Shown: positions 46,060 to 54,553, counted from the first letter of the stretch. The stretch is DNA of 64,000 nucleotides from Bradyrhizobium sp. CCGB12 (GCF_024199845.1 NZ_JANADO010000002.1:372001-436000), one strand, 5' to 3'. The notes: generated by a model not told the origin, from the letters alone. Program-made: numbers and translations.

Positions 46060-46175
46060 AGCGGCTCCGGGACAAAAGCAGCGGTCAGACTATCGGTCGG
46101 GCGTCGTCCGGCTCCCCTCGGATGGCAGACGCGGCAACGGCTCTTGTGGTGTTCAGCTTGGGGCCAACGCCAGAA
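46060..46175 (+). repeat. Dispersed intergenic repeat, copy B
   Basis: This stretch (GACAAAAGCAGCGGTCAG to CTTGGGGCCAA) matches 31115-31235. A shorter piece with GGGGTCAAAAGCGTCGG is seen near 48168. All lie between genes or relics. Confidence 0.48.
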
Positions 46176-46217
46176 GTGGCTGGATGCTATGCACGCTTCG
46201 TCTAACAACGGTCAGCC

Positions 46218-46400
46218 CTACCGGACGGGGTAGGATGCTTTGTGCCGCGCTTGGTCAATCATCGCCTCCACTTGCGGCAATAGGCGCGTAACAACGGCTC
46301 CGAGCCCCGCCGCCGACGGATGAAACCCGTCTGCCATCTTTAGCTGTGCATCGTCAACAAACGCATCGTCGAATGCTGGGTAGAAGAGCACCTTCTACTC
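46218..46400 (-). pseudogene. GDSL/SGNH arylesterase, C-terminal relic
   Basis: The minus strand reads VLFYPAFDDAFVDDAQLKMA, DGFHPSAAGLGAVVTRLLPQ, VEAMIDQARHKASYPVR, stop TAG. DGFHPSAAG is the block V motif of SGNH hydrolases, containing the catalytic Asp and His. The nucleophile Ser (GDSL) part and the signal peptide are absent, so only the last 60 residues remain. Confidence 0.62.
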
Positions 46401-46414
46401 GCTGGCCAGACCCG

Positions 46415-48101
46415 AGAAAATGCTGCATGCTTCAGGCGCTGGTCGGGCAAATAGAGGACCTGTCTCGGCGCAATCCCATGCTGATGGTCTTCGAAGACGC
46501 GCACTGGATCGACCCGACCTCGCTCGAGCTGCTGCAGCTGAGGGTCGATCGCGTGCAGAAGCTGCCGGTGCTGCTGCTTCTCACCTTCCGACCAGAGTTC
46601 CCGCCGCCGTGGATCGGTGAGCCGCACGTCACGATGCTGGCGCTGGGTCGCTTGAACTGGCGCGACACCTCAGCCCTCGTGCAGCGGGTGGTCGGTGACA
46701 GGATGCTGCCCAGCGCGATCGTCCACGAGATCGTCGACCGCACGGACGGCGTGCCGCTGTTTGTGGAGGAACTGACCAAGGCGGTGCTCGAAGCGGGAGC
46801 CGGTGCAGGGGATGCCAAGGCTGTGCTTTCGCGAACCTTGCCGGGTCCGCTCGCCGTCCCGGCTACCCTGCACGCCTCGCTCCTCGCCCGTCTCGACCGT
46901 CTCGGTCCGGAAGCCAAGGAAATCGCCCAGACCGGCGCCGCCATTGGCCGGGAGTTCACCGACGATCTGATACGGACCGTGTCGCCGCTGCCCGAAGCGC
47001 CCTTGCAATCTCCCCTCCAACAGCTCGCCGCGTCACAGCTGATTTTCCGTCGTGGTACATCGGCTTACAGCTTCAAGCACGCCCTCGTTCAGGACACCGC
47101 CTACGGCACGCTGCTACGCAGCAAGCGGCAAACACTGCACGCGCGGGTCGCCCGGGCACTCGAGGAGCAGTTTCCGGACATCGTGGCCACCCAGCCGGAG
47201 GTGCTCGCGCACCACTTCACGGAGGCTGACCTTACGGAAAGCGCTGTCGCCTACTGGCGCAAGGCTGGCCAGCGCGCGGCCGAGCGCTCGGCACACGCGG
47301 AGGCGATCGCCCATCTCCGCAAGGGACTGATGCTCGTGGAGCGGATCACCGATCCGGCGGAACGCGCCTGCCGCGAACTGGACCTGCAGCTCGTGCTTGC
47401 GCCGGTGCTGATTGCCACCAAAAGCTGGTCGGCACCGGAGGTAGAGCAAGCGTACCTGCGCGCTCGCGACCTGTGCCTGCAAGCCGGCGATGTGGCACAG
47501 CTCTTTACCGTGAGTTGGAGGTTGTGGCTCGTTTATCAGCAGCGCTGCGAGTTCAAGACGGCGCGCAATCTATTAGACGAGCTGTTCTCAATCGCTCGGC
47601 GGAGCGCCGATCCGGGACTTCTCCTGCAGGCGCATCATGCCGCATGGACAACCCTTCTCAGTTTACCGGAGCTGACCGCGTGCCGTGCGCATCCGTTGGC
47701 CCTTTTATCTCGCGCTGCTCGCTGAAGCTTTGGCGTGGGCCGGAGAAACCGAGCAAGGATTGACTGCGCTGGCTGAGGCTGCGGCCGCTGTCGAGGAGAC
47801 CGGCGAGCGGCGATGGGAGGCGGAAATCTGTCGCTTGACTGGGGAGCTGACGGTGGCGAGGCACGGCGGCAACAGGGCCGAAGCGGCAGCGTGCTTTCGG
47901 AGTGCGATTGAGGTGGCCGGTCGCCAGGGCGCCAAGGCCCTGGAGCTGCGCGCCGCCACCAGCTTGGCCCGGCTCTGGCGTAATCAGGGGAAGCAGCAGC
48001 AGGCTTATGATCTCCTCGCGCCGCTCTACGGCTGGTTCACGGAAGGTTTCGACACGCCTGATCTGCGCGCGGCCAAAGCGTTGCTTGATGCGCTCCGGTG
48101 A
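46415..48101 (+). pseudogene. Cyclase-AAA-TPR paralogue, truncated and internally deleted
   Basis: This relic begins inside the AAA domain: LQALVGQIEDLSRRNPMLMV, FEDAHWIDPTSLELLQLRVD (Walker B), PVLLLLTFRPEFPPPWIGEP, TDGVPLFVEELTKAVLEAG, AIGREFTDDLIRTVSPLPEA, SFKHALVQDTAYGTLLRSKR. It has no SAM or cyclase domain and no Walker A. At about 47690 roughly 150 residues of the TPR region are missing, with a frame change; the rest (LALLAEALAWAGETEQGLTA, EVAGRQGAKALELRAATSLA, LYGWFTEGFDTPDLRAAKAL) runs to TGA at 48101. It is a paralogue of the intact gene 0.4 kb upstream, not a tandem repeat of it. Confidence 0.82.
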
Positions 48102-48400
48102 CGTTCCTGTGATGTCAATCGGCGCCAAGGATTAAGCCTTGATCGGCTCGCTCCGGCATGTCGGGTTGGGGTCAAAAGCGTCGGTAGAGCGTCCGGCTGC
48201 AAAGGTCCCTGCAAGCCGACGTGTGGTGGTACTGCGTCAACTGCAGCGATGGGAGGCGACATCGGCCGAGCCCCGCACCTGCGCTAAGGTCAGAACAGAA
48301 CTCCTGCGTACGACAACAATCCATCATGCCAGCCCATTCCGCGCGACCGTGGATGCAGCTCGGTCGGAGACCGAAACGGGCCACGTCAGCGGTTGGACCG

Positions 48401-48499
48401 TCACGCAGTGAGGAAGGTTGCCAGATACAACATGGCCGCCAAGACAACGGTGACTCCGATGACTGTTAATACGGCCTCTCTGCTTGAAACATCCCGCAT
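48401..48499 (-). CDS. Small membrane peptide
   Basis: ATG at 48499 encodes 32 residues, MRDVSSREAVLTVIGVTVVL then AAMLYLATFLTA: a charged N-terminus and one membrane helix. GGAAACC lies four bases upstream of ATG. It stands between rnk on the same strand and the cyclase relic. Such peptides are common but hard to prove. Confidence 0.42.
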   Translation of the reverse strand: MRDVSSREAVLTVIGVTVVLAAMLYLATFLTA

Positions 48500-48511
48500 C
48501 TCAGGTTTCCT

Positions 48512-48925
48512 TCAGTCGGATACATCCAGCACTGTCAAGGACCGTTTGTTGGCGCCCGGCGTTTGAAACTCGATGGCCTGTCCAATCGATAGGCCGATCA
48601 ACGCAGCGCCGACCGGCGTAAGAACCGAAACCCGTTTCAGGGTTATGTCGGCTTCGTGCGGATACACCAACACCACGTCCCGGACCTCCCCGGTCCTGTC
48701 ATCGCAGAACCGGACCTGCGAGCCCATGCGGACCACCCCCCGCAGCTCGGAATTGTCCGTCACCACGGTCGCACGGTCCATCTCCTGTGCAAGGAAATGG
48801 GCCGCACGCGGGAAGAGTGTCGCGCTCGAACTTGCCAGCGCATTCAGCCGCTTGGCCTCATCCTCGATCACCGTAATGGGCGGCAATACGACTTCGGACT
48901 TGCTCTTGCGGTTTTTCTTGCTCAT
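48512..48925 (-). CDS. rnk: Nucleoside diphosphate kinase regulator (Rnk)
   Basis: The 137-residue protein has a Rnk/GreA-C fold: N-terminal helical finger (PPITVIEDEAKRLNALASSS) and an FKBP-like C-terminal domain (VRMGSQVRFCDDRTGEVRDV, VVLVYPHEADITLKRVSVLT, PVGAALIGLSIGQAIEFQTP). Rnk binds RNA polymerase like Gre factors but does not stimulate cleavage; it affects NTP pools. AAGGAGAGAC precedes ATG. The basic start (MSKKNRKSKSE) is unusual. A second, divergent Rnk/GreA-type gene lies just upstream on the same strand, 18 bases away, so they form an operon. Confidence 0.86.
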   Translation of the reverse strand: MSKKNRKSKSEVVLPPITVIEDEAKRLNALASSSATLFPRAAHFLAQEMDRATVVTDNSELRGVVRMGSQVRFCDDRTGEVRDVVLVYPHEADITLKRVSVLTPVGAALIGLSIGQAIEFQTPGANKRSLTVLDVSD

Positions 48926-48943
48926 CTTCTTGTCTCTCCTTTC

Positions 48944-49426
48944 CTAAGCGGCCGACGGTCCCGGGTCATCGTCATCAAAAAGCTTTTTGCCCTGCATCGG
49001 ATTGCTAAACAGACCCCTGACAACATCATTCGCATGAGTTCGACTAACGCCTTCGATCCTGACGAGGTTGGTGCGCCCGCCAGTGAAGAAAGGGATTTCA
49101 CTTCCGACCTTCAGTCCCACCAACGCTGCACCCAACGGCGACATCACGGGGATTTGGGTGCGCTCGGACGCGTAGTCTTCCGGGTACACCAGCTGCCTCG
49201 TCTCACGAGCGAAGCCCCAGTTGATCCAGAACGTCACCCAGGATCCCATGGTGACAATGCTGTCCAATCGGGCCGCGGGATCTGGGACGATTTCCGCACG
49301 CCGTATCTCACTCAGCAGAAACCGTGCATCCACGTCGCCTTGAGCTGCGCCCACGCGCGCGAGCCGTTCCAAGCGGCGATGCTCAGAGACTGAAAGAGTG
49401 ACCTCGGGGATGGAGGGAATGCTCAT
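48944..49426 (-). CDS. GreA/Rnk-family protein
   Basis: ATG at 49426 gives 160 residues. Its N-terminal helices (MSIPSIPEVTLSVSEHRRLE, RLARVGAAQGDVDARFLLSE) precede the C-terminal FKBP-like domain: SIVTMGSWVTFWINWGFARE, TRQLVYPEDYASERTQIPVM, SPLGAALVGLKVGSEIPFFT. SPLGAALVGLKVG is the hallmark loop of Gre/Rnk proteins. The last 35 residues (ending LFDDDDPGPSAA) are acidic. It is probably a transcription-complex regulator and co-transcribed with the rnk gene downstream. Confidence 0.83.
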   Translation of the reverse strand: MSIPSIPEVTLSVSEHRRLERLARVGAAQGDVDARFLLSEIRRAEIVPDPAARLDSIVTMGSWVTFWINWGFARETRQLVYPEDYASERTQIPVMSPLGAALVGLKVGSEIPFFTGGRTNLVRIEGVSRTHANDVVRGLFSNPMQGKKLFDDDDPGPSAA

Positions 49427-49449
49427 GACATGCTTCCTTGCTTGGCTTC

Positions 49450-49580
49450 CCACGGGAAAGCCGCACTCCAAATCTGGTTGATGAAGGAAGGGGTAGCCGG
49501 ACGACACCAATGCCGTCCGGCTAAGCTCCTGCTTGGAGCCGCCCTGCGCGCAAGCAACGCCGCGCAATGCGCGGATCGAT
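49450..49580. repeat. Shared 135-bp element, copy B
   Basis: This corresponds to 35209-35345. The closing hairpin here is CCGCGC-AAT-GCGCGG (around 49560-49574). The element starts 24 bases upstream of the GreA/Rnk start codon, so it could form part of that leader when read on the minus strand. Confidence 0.42.
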
Positions 49581-49839
49581 TTCGAGGACGTGGATCATGT
49601 CATCGCCAACATAGGACCTTCCGCCCGAGCCTGCATCGCGACCAAAGCGCGCACGTCTGTTCCGCGCAGGGAGAGCGTCAGCGCCAAGCATCCAGCGCTT
49701 TTTGAAACGCGCCTGGTGAAGATCTGATCAACCTCTGCTTCGGATCAAATTGCGAAAGCTCAGGGGACCACGCCGGTCCGATCCGGACCATTGAGCTGAC
49801 TTCAAATAGAAGCCTTGGCATCTCAGCTTTAGGGCCGGA

Positions 49840-49935
49840 AACGGACTCATGCACCGCGCGCGGGCGAGCAACGAAATTGGAATGTCGAGACCAAGCGCCT
49901 TAGCGGTCTTGAGGTTGATATTCAGGGTCACATCC
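49840..49935 (-). pseudogene. ABC transporter substrate-binding protein tail
   Basis: The minus strand reads NINLKTAKALGLDIPISLLA RA, the very common C-terminal end of TrpX-type ABC substrate-binding proteins (INxKTAKALGLxxPxxLLARADE). Only about 25 residues are left. Confidence 0.48.
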
Positions 49936-50965
49936 CTCGTTCTGCTGGATCGGAAGCTCCGCTGGACGCGCCCCTTCCAGAATGCGATCAATGCCACAGC
50001 ACTATTTAGGCACCACGAAATTCAACTTAGGACGTCGGGTTAAATACGGACAGCACAGTCCCCCGCACGAGAAAAATCCGCGTCACCTTCTGGAGCAGAC
50101 CTCGCGGCGCTTTGAGCTAAGGTCAGGCACCGGCCAACAGCGAACCTTGGAGGTTGCCGACTGGTGTCTGCTTCTAACCGTAGGGCCAGCTTCACTTCTG
50201 AAGCGCCAGACTGAGCCATAAGCTCGCACGCTACTCGGGCGCTCCACCAGCGTTGGAGAACAGCTGTGAACAACCCTAAAGCAATTAGGAGCACAGCCGT
50301 GACGAGAGCCGATACAAAAGGAGATTGGGTCGCTCTCAAAGCTAACGAGTCTTGACCAGCCGACGCGACTAGGACCGTATCCGCGCGAGTACAATTCTCC
50401 TGTCGTGAACACACGACATAGTTGGGGGAGCCCCAGCCACGCCATGAACGCAATCAAAGGCAGAACAACGACGAATGTGGCTTCGTCTTCACAACCGGCA
50501 GCACTTTCCGTATATCTAACTCATCGGTCCCCAAAATTGCCGCCTGGTCATTAGCGGAGGCTTTAGCCACACGCTGAAGAGGATGATCGTAGTCCCAAGT
50601 GTATCAGAATTAGACCGATGACAGCGGCGCCCTTGCCTAACATGCTTCATAGCTTCAATTAATGCTTCCAACTTTACGGCCGAAGTTAGCAAGTTATAGC
50701 CTCGTCATTCCGAAAGTTGAGATGAAGATCGCATCAACCGGTCGGCATCGTGATTGCCACTGAGCTGCAACACAGTCCGCGGTTAGTACTTGACCATACA
50801 GCGTATCATCAAAAGCAGAGGAAGCTGAGCGACCGCAGCGTTGAGGATGCACACACGGATCATTCCGTTACTCAGCCGGCACCGGGATTGCATTTATGAA
50901 GAACTCCGTTGCGTTCCGAACACACCAGTCCGATCGAGCCACGATGAAGCAATTGACTCCCAAAC
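49936..50965. other. AT-richer gap
   Basis: GC content drops here, notably 50480-50830. One minus frame (50453-50040) contains a membrane-like segment (FVSALVTAVLLIALGLFTAV) but no ribosome site or known relatives. Nothing else is supported. Confidence 0.35.
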
Positions 50966-51247
50966 ATGGAGCCACCCAGGGAGCAGGCGCTTGACTGGTG
51001 CAAGCGCCACGTCGCCGATGTGTTGGTCACCGACGTCAGGCTGCCCGGAAATGTCGACGGCTGGCAGATCGCGGAGCGTTGCCGCGAAAGCGATCCGGCA
51101 CTGCCGGTTATCTACGCCACGGGCTACTCGCCCGTTGCACCTCCGCCAGGGCCGGGCAACCGCATCCTGAACAAGCCCTACCATCCGGACGAGGTCATCC
51201 GGATGGTGAGAGAGCTCGGTGAGCAAAGAGGAATGCCACCGAACTAG
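50966..51247 (+). pseudogene. Response regulator receiver, N-terminally truncated
   Basis: The frame starts MEPPREQALDWCKRHVADVL and keeps the phospho-acceptor Asp in LVTDVRLPGNVDGWQIAERC, the Thr in VIYATGYSP and the Lys in ILNKPYHPDEVIRMVREL. The first 40 residues (strand 1, acidic pair, helix 1) are missing and replaced by unrelated sequence. It would not fold as a working receiver. Confidence 0.68.
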
Positions 51248-51274
51248 GAAGAGCCGCATCAACGGGCCTCCGCA

Positions 51275-51529
51275 TCACTTCCGATCGCGCTCCTTGGCCG
51301 GCGGACCGCTCTTGTTTCCCGGCAGACCCTTGATGTTGGAGGTGTTTTGCTGCTGGACGGTCGGATTCTGCTGGCTTGAGCTGACGCCGACGGTCTCTCC
51401 CGGCTTGGCGGCTGGAGCATTCTTGTTACCCGGCTAGCCGGCGATTCCGGCACCCGAGTTCTGCGCGCTCGGCGCGTTGGAGACGTCCGGCTTCGTTGTC
51501 TGTGCAAGTGCGAGCGGGGCGGAAAGCAT
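51275..51529 (-). pseudogene. Small secreted protein with internal TAG
   Basis: ATG at 51529 opens MLSAPLALAQTTKPDVSNAP, the end of a signal peptide cut after LAQ, then Ser/Asn/Gly/Gln-rich sequence. A TAG (51434-51436) interrupts GAGIAG-PGNKNAP, where Gln would fit; the same frame continues PTVQQQNTSNIKGLPGNKSG to TGA. The full protein would be 84 residues, and its early part may once have been longer. A perfect stress-type promoter lies 27 bases upstream. Confidence 0.6.
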
Positions 51530-51555
51530 CGCGGGTTGCGCCCACCTTCAAGTCG

Positions 51556-51580
51556 AACGTCGCATCGGCTCGTGCGTTCC
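51556..51580 (-). promoter_or_regulatory. EcfG-type promoter, perfect match
   Basis: GGAAC-N16-CGTT on the minus strand, ending 26 bases before the ATG of the 51275-51529 secreted protein. Confidence 0.62.
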
Positions 51581-51634
51581 TGCCAGGGCCGCGAGGCCGT
51601 TCTTCTTTGCGCTGGACCGTTAGGCACCTGCATC

Positions 51635-52065
51635 CTACCGGGATCTGGGTGGACGGCGCCTGCCCGAGCCTCTTCTCTCCGCCGCGACCGCCTTGGCCCG
51701 CTCCTCGCAGCGGGGGCGCAGCTCCTCCAATTCATCGGCGGAGAGATGTTCGATGCCGACAAACGAATTCTGGACGCTCCCGGTTCGGATCAGCTCATCC
51801 AGCTTGACTTGGATCGCAACACTGTCCCGGTTCTGTAAGTTCTGGATCAGGAAGACCATCAGAAAGGTCACGATCGTCGTGCCCGTGTTGATGACGAGCT
51901 GCTACGTATCGGAGAATCGGAAGAGAGGCCCGTGACGGCCCAAATGACAACTACAGAGCAGGCCAGGACAAGGGCCGATGCACGGCCGGCCGCCTGCGAG
52001 GGCTTGTTTGCGATGGACGCGAACCACCTCCGCGGCTGCCAGCGTTTTCCTGGTAGCGCATTCAA
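51635..52065 (-). pseudogene. Low-affinity iron permease relic
   Basis: One frame reads FASIANKPSQAAGRASALVL then ACSVVVIWAVTG; after a one-base loss the next frame gives PLFRFSDT, a TAG (where Trp is expected) and QLVINTGTTI, VTFLMVFLIQNLQNRDSVAI, QVKLDELIRTGSVQNSF, IEHLSADELEELRPRCEE. This is the whole low-affinity iron permease family protein, about 140 residues with two or three membrane helices, disabled by one frameshift and one nonsense codon. Confidence 0.75.
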
Positions 52066-52112
52066 TCCTCCATCCTAATGCACCCATAGCCAAACGCCCT
52101 GAACAGCGCCGC

Positions 52113-53201
52113 TCACGGGACGAGCGGAGACGCGGGCGTGCCGAGGTGTTCGGCGGCGATTGAGAGATGGTCGGGCCTGACGGCGAGAAGCCGCCGATAG
52201 TGGGTCTCGTAGATCCGTGCCATTCGGTCCGAGGTGAAGCGCTCTTCGAAGCGCGCCCGGACGTTGCGGCGGTCGATCCGGGCCAGCTCCTTCACCGCCC
52301 GGACCGCCTCCTCTTCGTTTTCGACAATGAACCCGGTCACTCCCTCCTCGACGACCTCCGGCACCGATCCGGCACGATAGGCGATCACTGGCGTCCCGCA
52401 TGCCATCGCCTCGATCATCACCAGGCCGAACGGCTCCGGCCACTTGATCGGAAACAACTGGGCCGCAGCGTCCGAGAGAAACGGCTGCTTGCCGCGTTCG
52501 TCGACCTCGCCGACGAGCTCGACCCGAGCCCCGTCGATCTCTGGCCGGATATGGCTCTTGAAGTAGCCGGTTTCGCCGCGAGGCACCTTCGCGGCGATCC
52601 GCAACGGCATGCCGGCCGCCCGCGCGATCCGGATGGCATCCTCCGGCCCCTTGTCCGGCGTGAGCCGTCCGAGGAAGGCGAGGTACGAACCAGGGGCGTA
52701 GGATGGCCGAAACAGGCCGGCTGGCAAGCCGTGGTGCACCGTCCCGCACCAGTTGGCGTCCTTGAGCGGAGCGCGCTGGTTGTCGGAAATCGAGACGAAG
52801 CACGCCTCTCGAAATTGCCGGACAACTTCACCGACGCCAGGCAGGTCGAGGCGCCCATGCAGGGTGGTGAGGAATGGAACCCCGCACCGGCTGAGCGCCG
52901 GCAGGTGCAGCCAGTCGATATGCGCATGGATAATTTCGAACTCGCAGGCACGACGCGAGACCGCTTCGATCAAGAGCGTCCAGGCCGTGTTCGGGTCGAC
53001 GCGCGGGCGCCCGAGACGCAAGGCCCGCGGCCACACCGCATGCAGCTCTGCGCGCGTCCTGGAATCGCCGCTCGCGAACAAGGTCACCTCGTGGCCGAGA
53101 TCGACCAACTCGTCGACAAGCCAGGCCACGACCCTTTCCGTGCCGCCGTAAAGTTTCGGGGGAACGCTTTCGGCCAATGGAGCGATCTGGGCGATCCGCA
53201 T
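52113..53201 (-). CDS. Glycosyltransferase family 4
   Basis: The 362-residue GT-B enzyme starts MRIAQIAPLAESVPPKLYGG with the GGxxR acceptor loop (YGGTERVVAWLVDELVDLGH), then EVTLFASGDS, LTTLHGRLDLPGV, YLAFLGRLTPDKGPEDAIRI (donor-site RLxxxKG) and PEPFGLVMIEAMACGTPVIA (the E-x7-E motif). Members move sugars from nucleotide or other donors in polysaccharide or trehalose-type pathways; the specific product cannot be read. The gene is complete. A decayed paralogue lies at 2742-3062. No other polysaccharide genes are nearby. Confidence 0.9.
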   Translation of the reverse strand: MRIAQIAPLAESVPPKLYGGTERVVAWLVDELVDLGHEVTLFASGDSRTRAELHAVWPRALRLGRPRVDPNTAWTLLIEAVSRRACEFEIIHAHIDWLHLPALSRCGVPFLTTLHGRLDLPGVGEVVRQFREACFVSISDNQRAPLKDANWCGTVHHGLPAGLFRPSYAPGSYLAFLGRLTPDKGPEDAIRIARAAGMPLRIAAKVPRGETGYFKSHIRPEIDGARVELVGEVDERGKQPFLSDAAAQLFPIKWPEPFGLVMIEAMACGTPVIAYRAGSVPEVVEEGVTGFIVENEEEAVRAVKELARIDRRNVRARFEERFTSDRMARIYETHYRRLLAVRPDHLSIAAEHLGTPASPLVP

Positions 53202-53213
53202 CGGCCTCCGCCC

Positions 53214-53345
53214 TCAGCTCTCCGCGGCGCTACGCGAGCTTGCGCATACCAGCAGAACACCGACGGCAAGCGCGATGAGGACCGTTCCCGCCGATGTTAC
53301 GGCACGTCCGTCGGCGCGCCCGCGGCGCGCAAAAACCGTTTTCAT
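53214..53345 (-). CDS. Small membrane protein
   Basis: ATG at 53345 encodes 43 residues: MKTVFARRGRADGRAVTSAG, TVLIALAVGVLLVCASSRSA, AES. A basic start is followed by one membrane helix. GAGG lies six bases upstream. A GGAAC-N15-GGTT sequence (53357-53380) just upstream resembles a stress promoter with short spacing. It is located 12 bases upstream of the GT4 gene. Confidence 0.45.
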   Translation of the reverse strand: MKTVFARRGRADGRAVTSAGTVLIALAVGVLLVCASSRSAAES

Positions 53346-53411
53346 AGTGCCTCGCAAACCGACCGCGACGGCTTCGTTCCTGTACGTAACGCGCTGTGTC
53401 CGACCGCCTGG

Positions 53412-53771
53412 CTAGGCAACCGGCACCCCATAGTAGTCGTCGACCGAGCGCCTCGTTTGCGCGTCCCAACTCCAACTGCTCTCGTCGGCGTATTTCGGGG
53501 CGCCGCGGAGCTGATCCTGGGTGAGGCCGGTGACGTATCCGCCGAGGTTCGTGTCGTACTTCAGCGTTTGCCACGGCAGCGGGTAATGATCGTCCCCGAT
53601 GCCGAACAAGCCGCCGAAGCTGAGCACCGCGTAGGACACCTTGCCGCTGATCTTATCAATCATGACGCGCTCGATGTAACCGACTTTCTGCCCGTCCGGC
53701 CCGTACACGTCCGTGCCTTCGACCTTATCGCTTCCAATGAGACTGGCGGTCTCCCGATCTTCCATGGCCAT
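53412..53771 (-). CDS. PRC-barrel domain protein
   Basis: The 119-residue protein has a PRC barrel (about 8-95): ASLIGSDKVEGTDVYGPDGQ, KVGYIERVMIDKISGKVSYA, VLSFGGLFGIGDDHYPLPWQ. The FGGLFGIGxxxxPLPWxxL block is typical. The tail, APKYADESSWSWDAQTRRSV and DDYYGVPVA, is common to rhizobial PRC proteins induced by stress. AGGAGG precedes ATG. A GGAAC-N17-CGTT promoter sits 33 bases upstream. It is soluble, perhaps binding membrane or RNA. Confidence 0.92.
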   Translation of the reverse strand: MAMEDRETASLIGSDKVEGTDVYGPDGQKVGYIERVMIDKISGKVSYAVLSFGGLFGIGDDHYPLPWQTLKYDTNLGGYVTGLTQDQLRGAPKYADESSWSWDAQTRRSVDDYYGVPVA

Positions 53772-53803
53772 GTCGACCTCCTGGAGTTTGCGGTTTAGCG
53801 GTC

Positions 53804-53829
53804 AACGGAAGCGACCACCCATCCGTTCC
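53804..53829 (-). promoter_or_regulatory. EcfG-type promoter of PRC-barrel gene
   Basis: GGAAC-N17-CGTT on the minus strand, both boxes exact. The -10 box ends 32 bases before the start codon. Confidence 0.66.
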
Positions 53830-53941
53830 TAAAGCAGCGACCGAGTGCGGCAAGGGGGGCCAGCCCTTCGAGGATCTGTCTGTCGGAATCGGCGCGAATG
53901 TTTATCGGCTACACGTCTTGGTGCCGGCGCTATTTCTGACC

Positions 53942-54201
53942 CTAAGGTACCTGGGCATTCGAGTTGTTCGGTTTTTTCTTGTTGGCCTCGTGGTGCCCTA
54001 TCACGCATCGGCCGCAGCACCAAGTTTGCCATGCCCGGCCATGTGGCCAGCGACTCCGCCAACGATTGCACCCTTGATGCAACCCTCCGCTTCCCCGGCG
54101 AAATCGACGCAAGCGCCAACAGGCATACGGCGGCCAGGATCGGTTTCGTGGCCGTCCTCCACTCTCCAGTTGTCGCTGATCAAGTCCCGGCAAGAAGACA
54201 C
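53942..54201 (-). pseudogene. Small glycine-zipper exported protein, frameshifted
   Basis: Three frames in turn give a signal peptide (ATKPILAAVCLLALASIS), a Gly-zipper (AEGCIKGAIVGGVAGHMAGH, GKLGAAAD) and a tail (CVIGHHEANKKKPNNSNAQ). Joined, they make the familiar small rhizobial protein with CxKGAxVGGVAGHxAGH. Two indels inactivate it. Confidence 0.6.
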
Positions 54202-54234
54202 GTTCCGAAGGATCGACCCGGGAGCTGGTGATCC

Positions 54235-54426
54235 TCAGGCCGCGTCCAGATTGCCCTGCGCGGAGACCCGCGACGCGGTGCGGCGGAGCCGCCCGGTCTC
54301 CTCACTGCCGCACCTGGGACATCTGAAGGTGATCTCGGGCCGCGTAAGCACCTTCTGAGCGCCGACGGCCATCGGCCAGGCACCGCACTTCGGACAGTTC
54401 ACCAGCAGATCATTGGTTTCGAGCAT
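54235..54426 (-). CDS. Small zinc-ribbon protein
   Basis: The 63-residue protein has two CxxC knuckles: Cys11 and Cys14 in VNCPKCGAWPM, and Cys36 and Cys39 in FRCPRCGSEETG, giving a single zinc ribbon. The Arg-rich remainder (LRRTASRVSAQ) could contact nucleic acid. GAGGAG precedes ATG by eight bases. It is of the DUF/zinc-ribbon type often seen in Bradyrhizobium; the function is unknown. Confidence 0.68.
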   Translation of the reverse strand: MLETNDLLVNCPKCGAWPMAVGAQKVLTRPEITFRCPRCGSEETGRLRRTASRVSAQGNLDAA

Positions 54427-54527
54427 GGCGACGGCTCCTCAACCTACGCCCCACAGCTGCCAACCACGCGACGAAACAGCCGTTCCCCGCATTCACGCAG
54501 CATCTCAATGGTCGAGGTGAGCGAGCC

Positions 54528-54553
54528 GGAACCGCGCCTCCCAGCGAGCCGTT
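54528..54553 (+). promoter_or_regulatory. EcfG-type promoter of polX
   Basis: GGAAC-N17-CGTT, both boxes exact, ending 29 bases before the polX ATG. It links this repair-type gene to the general stress response. Confidence 0.66.

Noticed and set aside
50040..50453. Minus-strand frame with one membrane segment
   Set aside because: No ribosome site, unusual composition and location in an AT-richer non-coding stretch; not supported as a gene.
52167..53798. A 543-codon open frame on the plus strand opposite the GT4 and PRC-barrel genes
   Set aside because: It spans two unrelated antisense genes and has no recognisable domain; a shadow of strong codon bias.
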